Source: Sandaracinaceae bacterium
GTDB taxonomy: Bacteria; Myxococcota_A; Polyangia; Polyangiales; JADJQN01
Direction of reading: 5' to 3'
Assembly (NCBI GenBank): GCA_016712745.1
Contig: JADJQN010000003.1
Span: 1 to 64,000 of the forward strand
Length of the DNA: 64,000 nucleotides
The notes below the pieces were generated by a model that did no database searches, was not told where the DNA came from, and was given only the letters and a program-made list of their open reading frames with translations. A program made the translations under genes and the position numbers. Positions 34,416 to 44,161 of this stretch are shown here, piece by piece (positions within the stretch are counted from its first letter, which is position 1; each line of letters begins with the position of its first letter).

Positions 34416-35117
34416 GCGGAATTGCGTTTTGCTTTTTCTTACGCAGCACCAAGTACGTCGTCAGTGCGAAGAAAAGCATCGTGGCAAGAACCATCGCTGG
34501 AAATTTTCCATAGGGCACACGCACGCGCGCAGTAATAAATCGACCGCCACGGGGATCCCAGTTCGAGGCGTAGTAAAGATCCGTGTGCACAGCGTCCGGG
34601 TTGGGTCCCAGGTCGCTTGCGACGAGCGCGATACCGTCGCGCGTACGAAACGCAATGTCAGTTCGCTCGAAGCGCGAAAGGTCCATACGGTCTTGAATTC
34701 GAATCGTGTGCTCGCCCGGGCCTAAGGGGATTCGCGCCACCATCTCCACGGTGAGCGCCTCCGGATGAATCACGCCGAGCGGGGCCAGCACCCCTTCCCC
34801 GTAGCGTGCGTCCGACGATTGACCGTCGAGCTCAATCGGAAGCTCTGTTGCCAGGCCCCGAGCCCAGGCAGAAAGGTAAGTTTCGGCCTCGCTCTGCGAG
34901 ACATTTCCGTCACGATCACGATCGGCGGGGGTTAGTAGGCGCTCCGCCGCCGACGCACCGAGCGAGAGCGAAACGACGATGCGCGCTTCGTCGGGCGAGA
35001 GATCGAGCTTGATGTAGCGTTCAGCCGAAACGACGTAGTGTCCGAGATGGGCGTCGGCCTTCGTCGCGAGTGACGTTGCTAGGAGAACTGCGACGAAGAG
35101 CGCATGGCGCGCTCGCA

Positions 35118-35118
<1 letters not shown>
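34408..35118 (-). CDS. Secreted/membrane protein with EF-hand motif
   Basis: The 236-residue product starts MRARHALFVAVLLATSLATK (signal peptide), has a calcium-binding EF-hand loop DRDRDGNVSQSEAETYL near residue 65-80, a beta-rich extracytoplasmic domain, and a single C-terminal membrane helix followed by a KKK anchor (VLATMLFFALTTYLVLRKKK). The ATG shares one base with the pepA stop (TGATG), so it is translationally coupled to pepA; an upstream start inside pepA is rejected because the signal peptide begins here. Function unknown. Confidence 0.78.
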
Positions 35119-36593
<1,475 letters not shown>

Positions 36594-36785
36594 GGTCCTC
36601 CGGGCCCGCGTACGGGCTTCATCGATGCGCCGGTCCCCTCACAAGCCCACGCGATGCGGTGGCATGGTGACACGGCAAGAACCTGGGGAACAAGCGCGCG
36701 ATGGCGCATGGCGGACGGCGGCGGAAAGCCTAACGGTCGCCACTTATAGAAGTCGGAAAATACGCTGAATCAAGGTGAATTGGCG

Positions 36786-36801
36786 CGGCACGTCCTCTGC
36801 A
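36786..36801 (+). promoter_or_regulatory. Candidate sigma-54 promoter
   Basis: CGGCACGTCCTCTGCA matches the sigma-54 consensus TGGCACR-N4-TTGCW at all but two positions, with the essential GG (36787-36788) and GC (36799-36800) separated by exactly ten bases. The -12 element lies 47 bases before the ATG of the gene at 36848. Myxobacteria use sigma-54 widely. It was found by eye and not scored against background. Confidence 0.45.
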
Positions 36802-36847
36802 CTTCCGCTTCGGCAACGCCTCTCACACGAGCGCGAAAGGATAAGAC

Positions 36848-37096
36848 ATGGACTCGCAAAACAAGTCGTACAAGGTCGTTTACACCATCGTCGAGCGACA
36901 GCGCGACGGTAAGAAGTATTGGTTACGCATCGGCGCGGGTTTCGAGAACCGCGACGGCAGCATCAACATCTACCTCGACGCGATGCCGACCAACGGCACC
37001 TTGCAACTGCGCGATCACCAAAGCGGTGACGACACGCGCAAGAACGGTCGCGGAAGCGAAGACGACGTAGCGGGCGAGCTTCTCGCCACCGGATGA
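36848..37096 (+). CDS. Small conserved-type hypothetical protein
   Basis: The 82-residue product (MDSQNKSYKVVYTIVERQRD) contains VERQRDGKKYWLRIGAGFEN, DGSINIYLDAMPTNGTLQLR. This pattern recurs in small myxobacterial proteins, but no function is known. AAGGAT lies a few bases before the ATG. A candidate sigma-54 promoter is upstream and the ComEA-like gene follows 34 bases later, so the two may form an operon. Confidence 0.75.
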   Translation: MDSQNKSYKVVYTIVERQRDGKKYWLRIGAGFENRDGSINIYLDAMPTNGTLQLRDHQSGDDTRKNGRGSEDDVAGELLATG

Positions 37097-37130
37097 GTGT
37101 GTTCGATAGGACGAACACGGAAAGATAGGT

Positions 37131-37574
37131 ATGAATATGAAGAAGAAGAAAATGGGTTTTGGTTTTGTCGTGCTGACTACGGCGTTGGTGCTCGCGCAGG
37201 CGGCCGCGGCGTTCGCACAAGGGCGCGCTTCACGCGGCGTGGCTGTGGAGCGTTCCTCACGCGGTAGTGCGGCGCAGGCGCCGGAGGCCGCGCCGAGCGA
37301 GCAGCGCGGTACGGTCAATCTTAATACGGCGACGGCAGATGAGCTTCAGCGTTTGCCGGGCATCGGCCCGTCGAAGGCGCAGGCAATTCTCTCGACACGT
37401 CAGCGTATGGGGCGATTTGCACGCGTAGAAGACGTGCTGCGTGTGCGCGGGATTGGCCGTGCGACGCTGCGGCGCTTGCATCCGATGCTGAGCATCGAAG
37501 GTCCCACCACCCTCAGTGCGCCTCCCGCGCATGCGCGCAGTGGTCGCACGCGCACCGCGACCGCGCAGGAATGA
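37131..37574 (+). CDS. ComEA-like helix-hairpin-helix protein
   Basis: The 147-residue product has a signal peptide (MGFGFVVLTTALVLAQAAAA) and a tandem helix-hairpin-helix domain at about 62-122: VNLNTATADELQRLPGIGPS, KAQAILSTRQRMGRFARVED, VRGIGRATLRRLHP. This is the DNA-binding fold of ComEA, which binds incoming DNA in the periplasm. Flanks are low-complexity. A role in DNA uptake is inferred; no other competence genes are in the window. Confidence 0.82.
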   Translation: MNMKKKKMGFGFVVLTTALVLAQAAAAFAQGRASRGVAVERSSRGSAAQAPEAAPSEQRGTVNLNTATADELQRLPGIGPSKAQAILSTRQRMGRFARVEDVLRVRGIGRATLRRLHPMLSIEGPTTLSAPPAHARSGRTRTATAQE

Positions 37575-37666
37575 CGTTGAGCTGCTGCGGTGCGTGGCAG
37601 CTACGCGCGCCGCAGCAGATCGTTCCGTGCTGTCCCTCCGCGTGATAGTTGCGCTAGGCTTCGCCG

Positions 37667-38161
37667 GTGAGCCAAGACGATTTTCGCATCCGCCGCGCGA
37701 CGAAAAAGGATCGGGAGACGCTTCTGCGCTTTCACCATGGGCTTTACGTTCAGCATCGCGATTTGGTGATGCCGGAGAAGCTGTCGGACTTTTACGGGTA
37801 CCGCGATCTCTCGAGCGCGCTCGCGGAGGATGTCGATTCCATTCTTCACAGCACGAATGGCGTCGCGCTAATCGGCCTGCAAGGTACAGATCCGGTTGGC
37901 TATATCACGGGACACATCGAATCCGATGCGCGTCGCACCCTGCCGACCAAGGGTGTCGTCGAAGATTGGTTCGTAGCACCGGCGTCGCGCGGAACACGCG
38001 TTGGGGCGCGCCTCATGGAGAAGCTCATCGAGATCTTCAACGAGGCGGGCTGTGACGTGGTCGAGTCGACGACGTGGCCGTTCAACGAGACCGCGCGCAA
38101 ATCGCATACCGCTCTCGGATTTCACGAAGTCGAAATAAAGTACCGCCGCCGCTTACGCTAG
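37667..38161 (+). CDS. GNAT family acetyltransferase
   Basis: The 164-residue product (MSQDDFRIRRATKKDRETLL) has the GNAT order: N-terminal IRRATKKDRETLLRFHHGLY, then GVVEDWFVAPASRGTRVGAR with the acetyl-CoA loop (R/G-rich), LMEKLIEIFNEAGCDVVEST, and TARKSHTALGFHEVEIKYRR at the end. The substrate is unknown. Start GTG at 37667. A large inverted repeat follows. Confidence 0.85.
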   Translation: MSQDDFRIRRATKKDRETLLRFHHGLYVQHRDLVMPEKLSDFYGYRDLSSALAEDVDSILHSTNGVALIGLQGTDPVGYITGHIESDARRTLPTKGVVEDWFVAPASRGTRVGARLMEKLIEIFNEAGCDVVESTTWPFNETARKSHTALGFHEVEIKYRRRLR

Positions 38162-38212
38162 TCGCCCGCGACGGCCGACGCCCACGCTGACGCTGACGCC
38201 GAATCCAGGCTA

Positions 38213-38358
38213 AACCGCCATGACGCCAGTAACGCCAGCGCATGGGGCCCGCGCAGGTCGCAACGCACGCTCCTGTTTTTGTTTCGAGGCATGATTTAAT
38301 GTGCTGTTCACTCACGATGCGCGCCGCACTGTCAGGCGTTACTGGCGTCATGGCGGTT
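38213..38358. repeat. 146-base element bounded by perfect 24-base inverted repeats
   Basis: The arm at 38213-38236 (begins AACCGCCATGACG) is the exact reverse complement of 38335-38358. The 98-base interior has no gene and no strong structure. It lies between the convergent ends of the GNAT gene and hisG. A MITE-like insertion, a palindromic repeat, or a large bidirectional terminator stem are all possible. No target-site duplication was identified. Confidence 0.8.
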
Positions 38359-38393
38359 CAAAATCCTCGCCGGCTTCGGCGAGCACAGCTCCG

Positions 38394-39065
38394 CTAGGTT
38401 AGGGCGAGGGCTTCGAGCAGGGGGCGGATGGATTGGCGTTTGAGCTTCATGCCGACTCGGTTGGCCACGACGACGGATGAAACATCGCAAACGTGTTCTT
38501 TGACGACGAGGCCGTTTTGCCGAAGCGTCTCGCCGCTTTCCACGAGATCCACGATGACATCGGCGAGGCCGGTGATCGGTGCCAGCTCAACCGAGCCCTG
38601 CACGTAAATCGTCTCCACGCTCATGCCCCGCGAAAGGAAGTGGCGTGTCGCGATGTTCGGATACTTGGTCGCCACGCGCAGTGGTTCGCGAGTGGCCCGT
38701 TTCTCGGGGGTGCCAGCGACAACCATGCGACATACGCCGATGCCGAGGTCGACCGGCGCGTACAAATCGTATTCGCGCTCCAAGAGCACGTCGCGCCCGA
38801 CGATGCCTAGGTCTGCTGCTCCGTACTCAACGTACGTCGGTACATCGTCCGGCTTGAGCAGCAAAAAGCTAAGGCCGGTGTTCTTGTCTTCACGCACGAG
38901 GCGGCGGTCATCGGAAAGCAGTGTTTTCGGATCGACCCCCACGCGTGCAAAACGCGCGGCCAAATCCTTGAGCACCCGCCCCTTGGGCACCGCAATCACA
39001 ACGCGTGACATGTCTGTCGAGGAAGAGGGGCCCGACTTCTTCGATGCAAGCGATGCCTTAGGCAT
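38394..39065 (-). CDS. hisG: ATP phosphoribosyltransferase, catalytic subunit (short form)
   Basis: HisG makes phosphoribosyl-ATP, the first step of histidine synthesis. The 223-residue product has VVIAVPKGRVLKDLAARFAR, EYGAADLGIVGRDVLLE, RVATKYPNIATRHFLSRG, GSVELAPITGLADVIVDLVE and SGETLRQNGL. The length is that of the short form, which lacks the C-terminal regulatory domain and normally needs HisZ; hisZ is not in the window. The start at 39065 overlaps murA by eight bases and has GAAGAG upstream; an ATG 18 codons inside is an alternative. The murA-hisG order is common. Confidence 0.93.
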   Translation of the reverse strand: MPKASLASKKSGPSSSTDMSRVVIAVPKGRVLKDLAARFARVGVDPKTLLSDDRRLVREDKNTGLSFLLLKPDDVPTYVEYGAADLGIVGRDVLLEREYDLYAPVDLGIGVCRMVVAGTPEKRATREPLRVATKYPNIATRHFLSRGMSVETIYVQGSVELAPITGLADVIVDLVESGETLRQNGLVVKEHVCDVSSVVVANRVGMKLKRQSIRPLLEALALT

Positions 39066-40323
39066 TGCTCTTCACGCGCTGAATGTTCGCGCCGAGCGCG
39101 GCAAGCTTCTGCTCGATGTGCTCGTAGCCGCGGTCCAAGTGATAGACGCGTTGGACGTCCGTCGTGCCTTGCGCGACGAGGCCTGCGACAACGAGTGAAG
39201 CACTGGCGCGCAAGTCGGTGGCCATTACGCTAGCACCCTCGAGCGAGGGCACTCCGTGGACCGTGGCCGAACGGCCGTGCACCTCGATCTGAGCGCCCAT
39301 GCGATTGAGCTCGCTGACGTGCATAAAGCGATTCTCGAAAATCGTTTCGGTGATCACACTCTGACCGCGAGTTAGACACATGAGCACCATGAGCTGTGCC
39401 TGCATGTCGGTCGGAAAGCCCGGGTGCGGTGCAGTCGTAACATCGACTGCGCGATAGGGCGGCGTCCCACTGACGCGAACGCCCGAAGCCTCTCGCTCAA
39501 TGGCGACGCCTGCACGGCGCAACTTTGCAGTGAGTGCTTCCAGGTGCTCGAGCGTGACGCCTTCGAGCAATACGTCGCCGCCGGTCGCTGCTGCGGCGAC
39601 CATGTACGTGCCCGCTTCGATGCGGTCCGCCATGATGGCGTGATCTACGGGATGCAATCCTTCGACGCCGTCGATCGTGATGACATCGGTGCCTGCTCCC
39701 TGCACGTCGGCGCCCATCTTGTTGAGGACGCGACCCAACTCTTCGACCTCGGGCTCGCGCGCCGCGTTGACTAGAGTTGTACGTCCCTTCGCAAGCGCGG
39801 CGGCGCACATGAGGTTTTCCGTGCCGGTGACCGTGGGAATATCGAGGACCACTTCCGCTCCCCGAAGGCGGCCGGCCGCAACTTTTGCATGCACGTAGCC
39901 GTGCTCGAGCGTGATGGTCGCTCCCATCGCTTCGAGGCCCTTCAAATGCTGATCGATCGGTCGTGCGCCAATCGCGCAACCGCCGGGCAAAGACACACGC
40001 GCCTCGCCGTAGCGCGCCACCAATGGTCCGAGAACCAAAACGGAGGCGCGCATCTGTTTGACGAGATCGTAGGGTGCCTCACGCGCATCGGTCGTGCGCG
40101 TGTGTAAGGTGACGACGGAAGGCGTCAGCTTGGCCTCGACGCCAAGTTGTCCGAGGAGCGCGGTGGTCGTTACGATGTCACGCAGGTCGGGAACGTTTCG
40201 AAAAACATGTTCGCCGTTGGCAAGCAGGGATGAGCAGAGGATTGGCAGCGCTGCGTTCTTGGCGCCGCTGATCTTCACGTTGCCGCGAAGAGGTGCACCG
40301 CCGACAATTCGAATCGAATCCAC
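39058..40323 (-). CDS. murA: UDP-N-acetylglucosamine 1-carboxyvinyltransferase
   Basis: MurA adds enolpyruvate to UDP-GlcNAc, the first committed step of peptidoglycan synthesis. The 421-residue product has GGAPLRGNVKISGAKNAALP at the start, the active-site loop LPGGCAIGARPIDQHLKGLE with Cys116 (fosfomycin target), PTVTGTENLMCAAALAKG, and the DMQAQLMVLMCLTRG segment. Length is normal. It lies upstream of hisG in the same operon. Confidence 0.96.
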   Translation of the reverse strand: MDSIRIVGGAPLRGNVKISGAKNAALPILCSSLLANGEHVFRNVPDLRDIVTTTALLGQLGVEAKLTPSVVTLHTRTTDAREAPYDLVKQMRASVLVLGPLVARYGEARVSLPGGCAIGARPIDQHLKGLEAMGATITLEHGYVHAKVAAGRLRGAEVVLDIPTVTGTENLMCAAALAKGRTTLVNAAREPEVEELGRVLNKMGADVQGAGTDVITIDGVEGLHPVDHAIMADRIEAGTYMVAAAATGGDVLLEGVTLEHLEALTAKLRRAGVAIEREASGVRVSGTPPYRAVDVTTAPHPGFPTDMQAQLMVLMCLTRGQSVITETIFENRFMHVSELNRMGAQIEVHGRSATVHGVPSLEGASVMATDLRASASLVVAGLVAQGTTDVQRVYHLDRGYEHIEQKLAALGANIQRVKSNA

Positions 40324-40349
40324 GCCTCCTCCTACCGCAAGAGCCTCGA

Positions 40350-41012
40350 TTAGGCAATCAAGAGGCCAAGTAGAAAGAGGCTGATCCCAATCAGCATTGC
40401 AGTGGCGAGGCGACGTGTGTGCCCGGGAACAAAGCGGTCCTCTTCATCGATTGCATAGACCGAGAAGAGAAAGGCGCCGCAGACCCACGCCGCAAATCCG
40501 ACCAGCACCAGAAGGCTTCCTAAGAACCGCGGATCGTCATTGCGAGCCAAACGCGCGCGCACAACCTCCGTACGCAGCGCGGCGTGGTTCGTGCGCGACG
40601 TAGGTACCAGGTTTACGCGCACCGTGAGGTCGGCGATATGAGTATCGGCGGCCGCGAGTCGCGCATGGTGCGGCGTATAAAAGCTGCGCGCCTGCATGAT
40701 CGCGGCGCGCACACTACGCCAGGCGGACAGTGCGACATCGAGGTGCCCTGCGCTTTCCGAGTCGCGCGCGATGCGCGTGAGCGCGGCAAACGCAGCTTCC
40801 CCGAAGGGATTCCCGGGCACGTAATACGCGGCGCTGCGCCTGTAGTGCACGACGGCGCCGTCAAAATCTCCACGCGCCCGCAGCGCATCGGCCGTCCGCA
40901 ATTCGTCACGCGATGACGAGACCACGCGCACCGACATCAAGAATGCGACCGCGGCGATTACGGCAACGACACGCAGTGCAACGCGCAAGACCTGCGGCGC
41001 GACGGCGCTCAC
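40350..41012 (-). CDS. Membrane protein paired with ABC permease
   Basis: The 220-residue product has an N-terminal membrane helix (VALRVVAVIAAVAFLMSVRV), a soluble helical part reminiscent of TPR repeats (ADALRARGDFDGAVVHYRRS), and two C-terminal helices (LGSLLVLVGFAAWVCGAFLF, LATAMLIGISLFLLGLLIA). Start GTG overlaps the stop of the ABC permease gene by four bases, so they are co-translated. No family was recognised. The coupling suggests a subunit or partner of the permease. Confidence 0.72.
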   Translation of the reverse strand: MSAVAPQVLRVALRVVAVIAAVAFLMSVRVVSSSRDELRTADALRARGDFDGAVVHYRRSAAYYVPGNPFGEAAFAALTRIARDSESAGHLDVALSAWRSVRAAIMQARSFYTPHHARLAAADTHIADLTVRVNLVPTSRTNHAALRTEVVRARLARNDDPRFLGSLLVLVGFAAWVCGAFLFSVYAIDEEDRFVPGHTRRLATAMLIGISLFLLGLLIA

Positions 41013-41938
41013 AAAAGATCCCGTCGGCGAAAGATTAACGAAGCTATCACCATCAGTACGAGCGCGTAGAGGACTCCATACGCGAGGGTCTGTGCCACAT
41101 ACAAGAGAGGGGTTCCGAGATTCGCGACATGCGTTTCCAGGGTGTGGCGACCAGGAACGAAGAGGTTGAAGTTTGGAACGACACGGCCCAAGCCATGCAT
41201 GAGCGAGCGCAATGCGGGTGCGAGCTCGCGCGAACGCATCGTGATCATTTCATCTGCAGAGCGCCCCACCAACCAGATGCCTAGCGTAAACGCGCCGGTC
41301 AAGAACGGCGTCGAGAAGGAAGAGAAGAGAAGCGCGACTGCTGAGACGACTAGCACCTCGCCGAAGACCAGGGCAAGCGATGCCACGGGCACCCAAAGCG
41401 ATGCGCCCGATGCACGCGCGAGCAGAGCGCTTGCGACGAAGAGCAGCAACGACCACGGCAGCAGCAACGCAGTGACGTCGATCTTACGCGCCAGCAGAAC
41501 GGCCAGCCCGCCAACGGCAAAAAGTGGGAGCGCGGCGAGCCCCACGGGCGGACCTCGATGTTGGATGGCGGTGACCCAGAGCTGAACCGCGCCCATAATT
41601 GCGATGAATACGAGTGCGGTGAGTGCGATGCCGAAGTACTTCCCGGCGAGAAATTCCCAACGTGCGATCGGTTTGGGAAGAATGACGTAAAGCGTCTTGC
41701 GCTCGATCTCTTTGTAGAGCAGCGACGAGCCTAGAAATACTGCAATGACCACGGAAAAAAGCGACACACTGGCCAGGCCGACATCTGAAACGACGCGCGC
41801 TTGTTGGTTGAGCGAGAGCTCAGCAAGCGCGAGTGCGAACAACAGAACAAGCGTAGCGAACCCCAGCACGCCGTAGAGCACCCGATCGCGAACCGCTTCG
41901 CGAAAGGTGTTGATGGAGATGGCGTAGACACGGCCCAT
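41009..41938 (-). CDS. ABC-2 type permease
   Basis: The 309-residue product has about six membrane segments and the ABC-2 pattern: AISINTFREAVRDRVLYGVL at the start, LLYKEIERKTLYVILPKPIA with RWEFLAGKYFGIAL, and a C-terminal transmembrane pair. This resembles NosY-type and other ABC-2 permeases. No ATPase gene adjoins it: upstream is an sdhC-like gene and downstream a small membrane protein. The ATPase must be elsewhere. Substrate unknown. Confidence 0.82.
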   Translation of the reverse strand: MGRVYAISINTFREAVRDRVLYGVLGFATLVLLFALALAELSLNQQARVVSDVGLASVSLFSVVIAVFLGSSLLYKEIERKTLYVILPKPIARWEFLAGKYFGIALTALVFIAIMGAVQLWVTAIQHRGPPVGLAALPLFAVGGLAVLLARKIDVTALLLPWSLLLFVASALLARASGASLWVPVASLALVFGEVLVVSAVALLFSSFSTPFLTGAFTLGIWLVGRSADEMITMRSRELAPALRSLMHGLGRVVPNFNLFVPGRHTLETHVANLGTPLLYVAQTLAYGVLYALVLMVIASLIFRRRDLL

Positions 41939-41950
41939 GAAGGCGAAACC

Positions 41951-42628
41951 TTACTCTACGATCGCATCCGAGTGAATCTCGGTGGAAGGCTCGAACGCGA
42001 GCGCACGCCCTGCAACGAAATGGCTGAGGTTGTTGATAAAGACTAAGAAGAAGCAGAGCGCGATGAGTCCCGCGCCGATGCGCGCACGCCTCAAGCCGCC
42101 TTCGCCCGCTACCCACCCCCAGGTCACGCACGTCGCGGCCAGGCCTTGCCCAACGTGAAAGCAGAGGCTCGCGATACCCAACCCGGCGATCACGAGCTGC
42201 GTAGGCGTGCCGGCCCGGGCCATTAACACATCGTAGATGGCCTTCGCGCTGACACCGCCAAAGCGCGGCGCCCATGTCACGCTCAGATGCACAACGAGAA
42301 AGACCGCCGTCATCCCCCCCGTTATCCACTGCAGCACCCGCAGGCCGTACGAAGGATAGCGTGCGCTATCATTGCCCCCACGAGCGCGTGCAATGAGACC
42401 TAGACCCAAGCCCGCGTGAAGTGCCAGCGGTACCAGTACGAGCAGGCTCTTGACGACGAGTCCTGTCATTTCGGCGGCGGTCAGACTGAAGCGATACGCA
42501 AACGCCTCGCGGCCGGACAATGAAGCGGTTGTTTCCCACGCATGCAAAAAGAGAAATGCGAAGAGAGGGCCCACGCCCAGCGCGGAATGCAATTTGCGGC
42601 GTCTCAGGCTTTCGACGGCGCTCTCCAT
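41951..42628 (-). CDS. sdhC: Succinate dehydrogenase/fumarate reductase cytochrome b-like subunit
   Basis: The 225-residue product has five predicted membrane helices and several His in helices that could bind heme: LHSALGVGPLFAFLFLHAWE, LVPLALHAGLGLGLI, VFLVVHLSVTWAP and SLCFHVGQGLAATC. This is the pattern of the single-subunit b558 family of SdhC. No sdhA or sdhB is next to it in the window. The start is MESAVESLRRRKL at 42628, close to a divergent gene. The assignment is by pattern. Confidence 0.75.
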   Translation of the reverse strand: MESAVESLRRRKLHSALGVGPLFAFLFLHAWETTASLSGREAFAYRFSLTAAEMTGLVVKSLLVLVPLALHAGLGLGLIARARGGNDSARYPSYGLRVLQWITGGMTAVFLVVHLSVTWAPRFGGVSAKAIYDVLMARAGTPTQLVIAGLGIASLCFHVGQGLAATCVTWGWVAGEGGLRRARIGAGLIALCFFLVFINNLSHFVAGRALAFEPSTEIHSDAIVE

Positions 42629-42704
42629 GCGGCGCGATCATCCGTTCGTCGCGCGGATGGGTCAAGCGTTCGTTCCGCTAAAAATTGCGCTAGTCTGTGC
42701 GGGC

Positions 42705-43253
42705 GTGCGCTTTTTCAGCCTTATGGTGATGACGCTTCTACTCGTAGCCGCGACGACGGCACGCGCGACCGTGTCCGTTGCGTTATCGCTTACGCAGTTG
42801 ACGCGTACGAGCCGTATCGTTGCGCGAGGGCATATTGTCGACGTGCAATGCCGGCTCGGCTCGCCGACCGACCCGCGTGACATTGTCACCGAGGTAACGC
42901 TCATTGCCGATGCGACCATCGTGGGTCAGCCGGCGCGCGCCTATCGCTTTCTTGTACACGGTGGTCGTGTCGGAAGCCGCGCAGTCGTGGTGCCGGGCGA
43001 GGCGTCATTTCGTGCTGGCGAGGAGGTTGTCGTCTTTCTCATGGAAAGCCGTGGCGATGTCCTCTGGCTGAACGCTCTCGCGCAGGGCAAATGGAGCGTC
43101 GTACGTGACGACGCCGGGGTTCCCTGGGCCGGGTCCTCGGCGAGTCGCGCCGATCTCGTCTCGCGCCAAGGCACAGCGCCTCCCGCCGCGGCGATGCGCC
43201 TCACAGATTTGGAAAGCCAGATTCGCGCCGCGGCAACCGGGCATGCGCGATGA
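42705..43253 (+). CDS. Secreted hypothetical protein
   Basis: The ~182-residue product has a signal peptide (SLMVMTLLLVAATTARATVS) and a small beta-rich domain (LTRTSRIVARGHIVDVQCRL, then VTLIADATIVGQPARAYRFL, then FRAGEEVVVFLMESRGDVLW). The pattern is typical of secreted proteins found next to matrixin-like proteases in myxobacteria. GTG 42705 is taken as start so that a promoter fits between it and sdhC; ATGs further up are possible. It overlaps the next gene by four bases (ATGA). Confidence 0.7.
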   Translation: MRFFSLMVMTLLLVAATTARATVSVALSLTQLTRTSRIVARGHIVDVQCRLGSPTDPRDIVTEVTLIADATIVGQPARAYRFLVHGGRVGSRAVVVPGEASFRAGEEVVVFLMESRGDVLWLNALAQGKWSVVRDDAGVPWAGSSASRADLVSRQGTAPPAAAMRLTDLESQIRAAATGHAR

Positions 43254-44161
43254 GCCCACGCACGATGCTCGCGAGTGTGGTTTTGTTCGGCGCGGTTCTC
43301 ACCTCGAGCGTCGCACTTGCGTTTCGCACCACACGCGATCTTCCCGAGGCTGCACTCGTGACGAATGCCGTGCGGTGGGCAAGCAACGCGCCCACTGTTT
43401 ATGTGAACGAGCGTGGCTCAGCAGACCTCGCCACCCCCGACCTGCTTAGCGCGGCCCAATCTGCATTTGCCGCGTGGAGCGCGCCGAGTTGCGCTGACCT
43501 ACATCCCATCGTGGCGGGCACCACCGCCCTCGACACGGTCGCAGACGACGGCGCCGCTGTGATTGCGTGGCGCGAAGCAGGTTGGAGCGAGCTCGGCTAC
43601 TCGCCGGCACAAATCGCCGTAACGCGCATGGAGTACGTGCACGACAGTGCAACGGAGTGGAGTCTCGGAGGCGCCGACATCGCGATGAACGGCGAGAACT
43701 ACACGTGGGTCATCGAGGGAGGCATGGCGGGGAGCGCGACTGTGGATGTTCAAACACTGCTCACACATGAGGCCGGGCACTTTCTTGGGCTCGCGCATCC
43801 GTGCGAAGTTGGCGGCGCCAATGCAGCGCCGAGCTGCGGCATGCTCTACCCCACCACGGCCCCTACGATGACACCCGGCTACTTTGGTCAGGCGGGACGC
43901 ACGCTGGAATCGGACGACATCGAGGGCATCTGCTTTCTCTATCCATCCACTAGCGCAGCGGATGCTGGCGTTCCCGATACGGACGGCGGCATCGCCGGCG
44001 ACGCGGCCATAGGATCTGACGCCGGCACAACACCCGCCAGCGAGGCGGGATGCAGCGTGTCCCGCTTCAACCATTCGGGTTCGGGTCACATTTCATATAT
44101 CGTGATGGCTGCTCTTGGCGTGTGGGTAGGACGTCGGAGGCCGCGCCATGGCATTCGCTGA
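43250..44161 (+). CDS. Matrixin-like zinc metalloprotease with MYXO-CTERM-like tail
   Basis: The 303-residue product has a signal peptide (MLASVVLFGAVLTSSVALAF) and the zinc-binding motif HEAGHFLGLAHP (His173, His177, His183), with CGMLYPT as the Met-turn, so it is a metzincin protease of the matrixin type. The C-terminus has a Asp/Gly-rich spacer (DAGVPDTDGGIAGDAAIGSD), then Gly-Cys, a membrane helix and an Arg cluster (GCSVSRF..., VWVGRRRPR), which resembles the MYXO-CTERM sorting tail. It overlaps both neighbours, so it is translated in one operon. Confidence 0.85.
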   Translation: MSPRTMLASVVLFGAVLTSSVALAFRTTRDLPEAALVTNAVRWASNAPTVYVNERGSADLATPDLLSAAQSAFAAWSAPSCADLHPIVAGTTALDTVADDGAAVIAWREAGWSELGYSPAQIAVTRMEYVHDSATEWSLGGADIAMNGENYTWVIEGGMAGSATVDVQTLLTHEAGHFLGLAHPCEVGGANAAPSCGMLYPTTAPTMTPGYFGQAGRTLESDDIEGICFLYPSTSAADAGVPDTDGGIAGDAAIGSDAGTTPASEAGCSVSRFNHSGSGHISYIVMAALGVWVGRRRPRHGIR

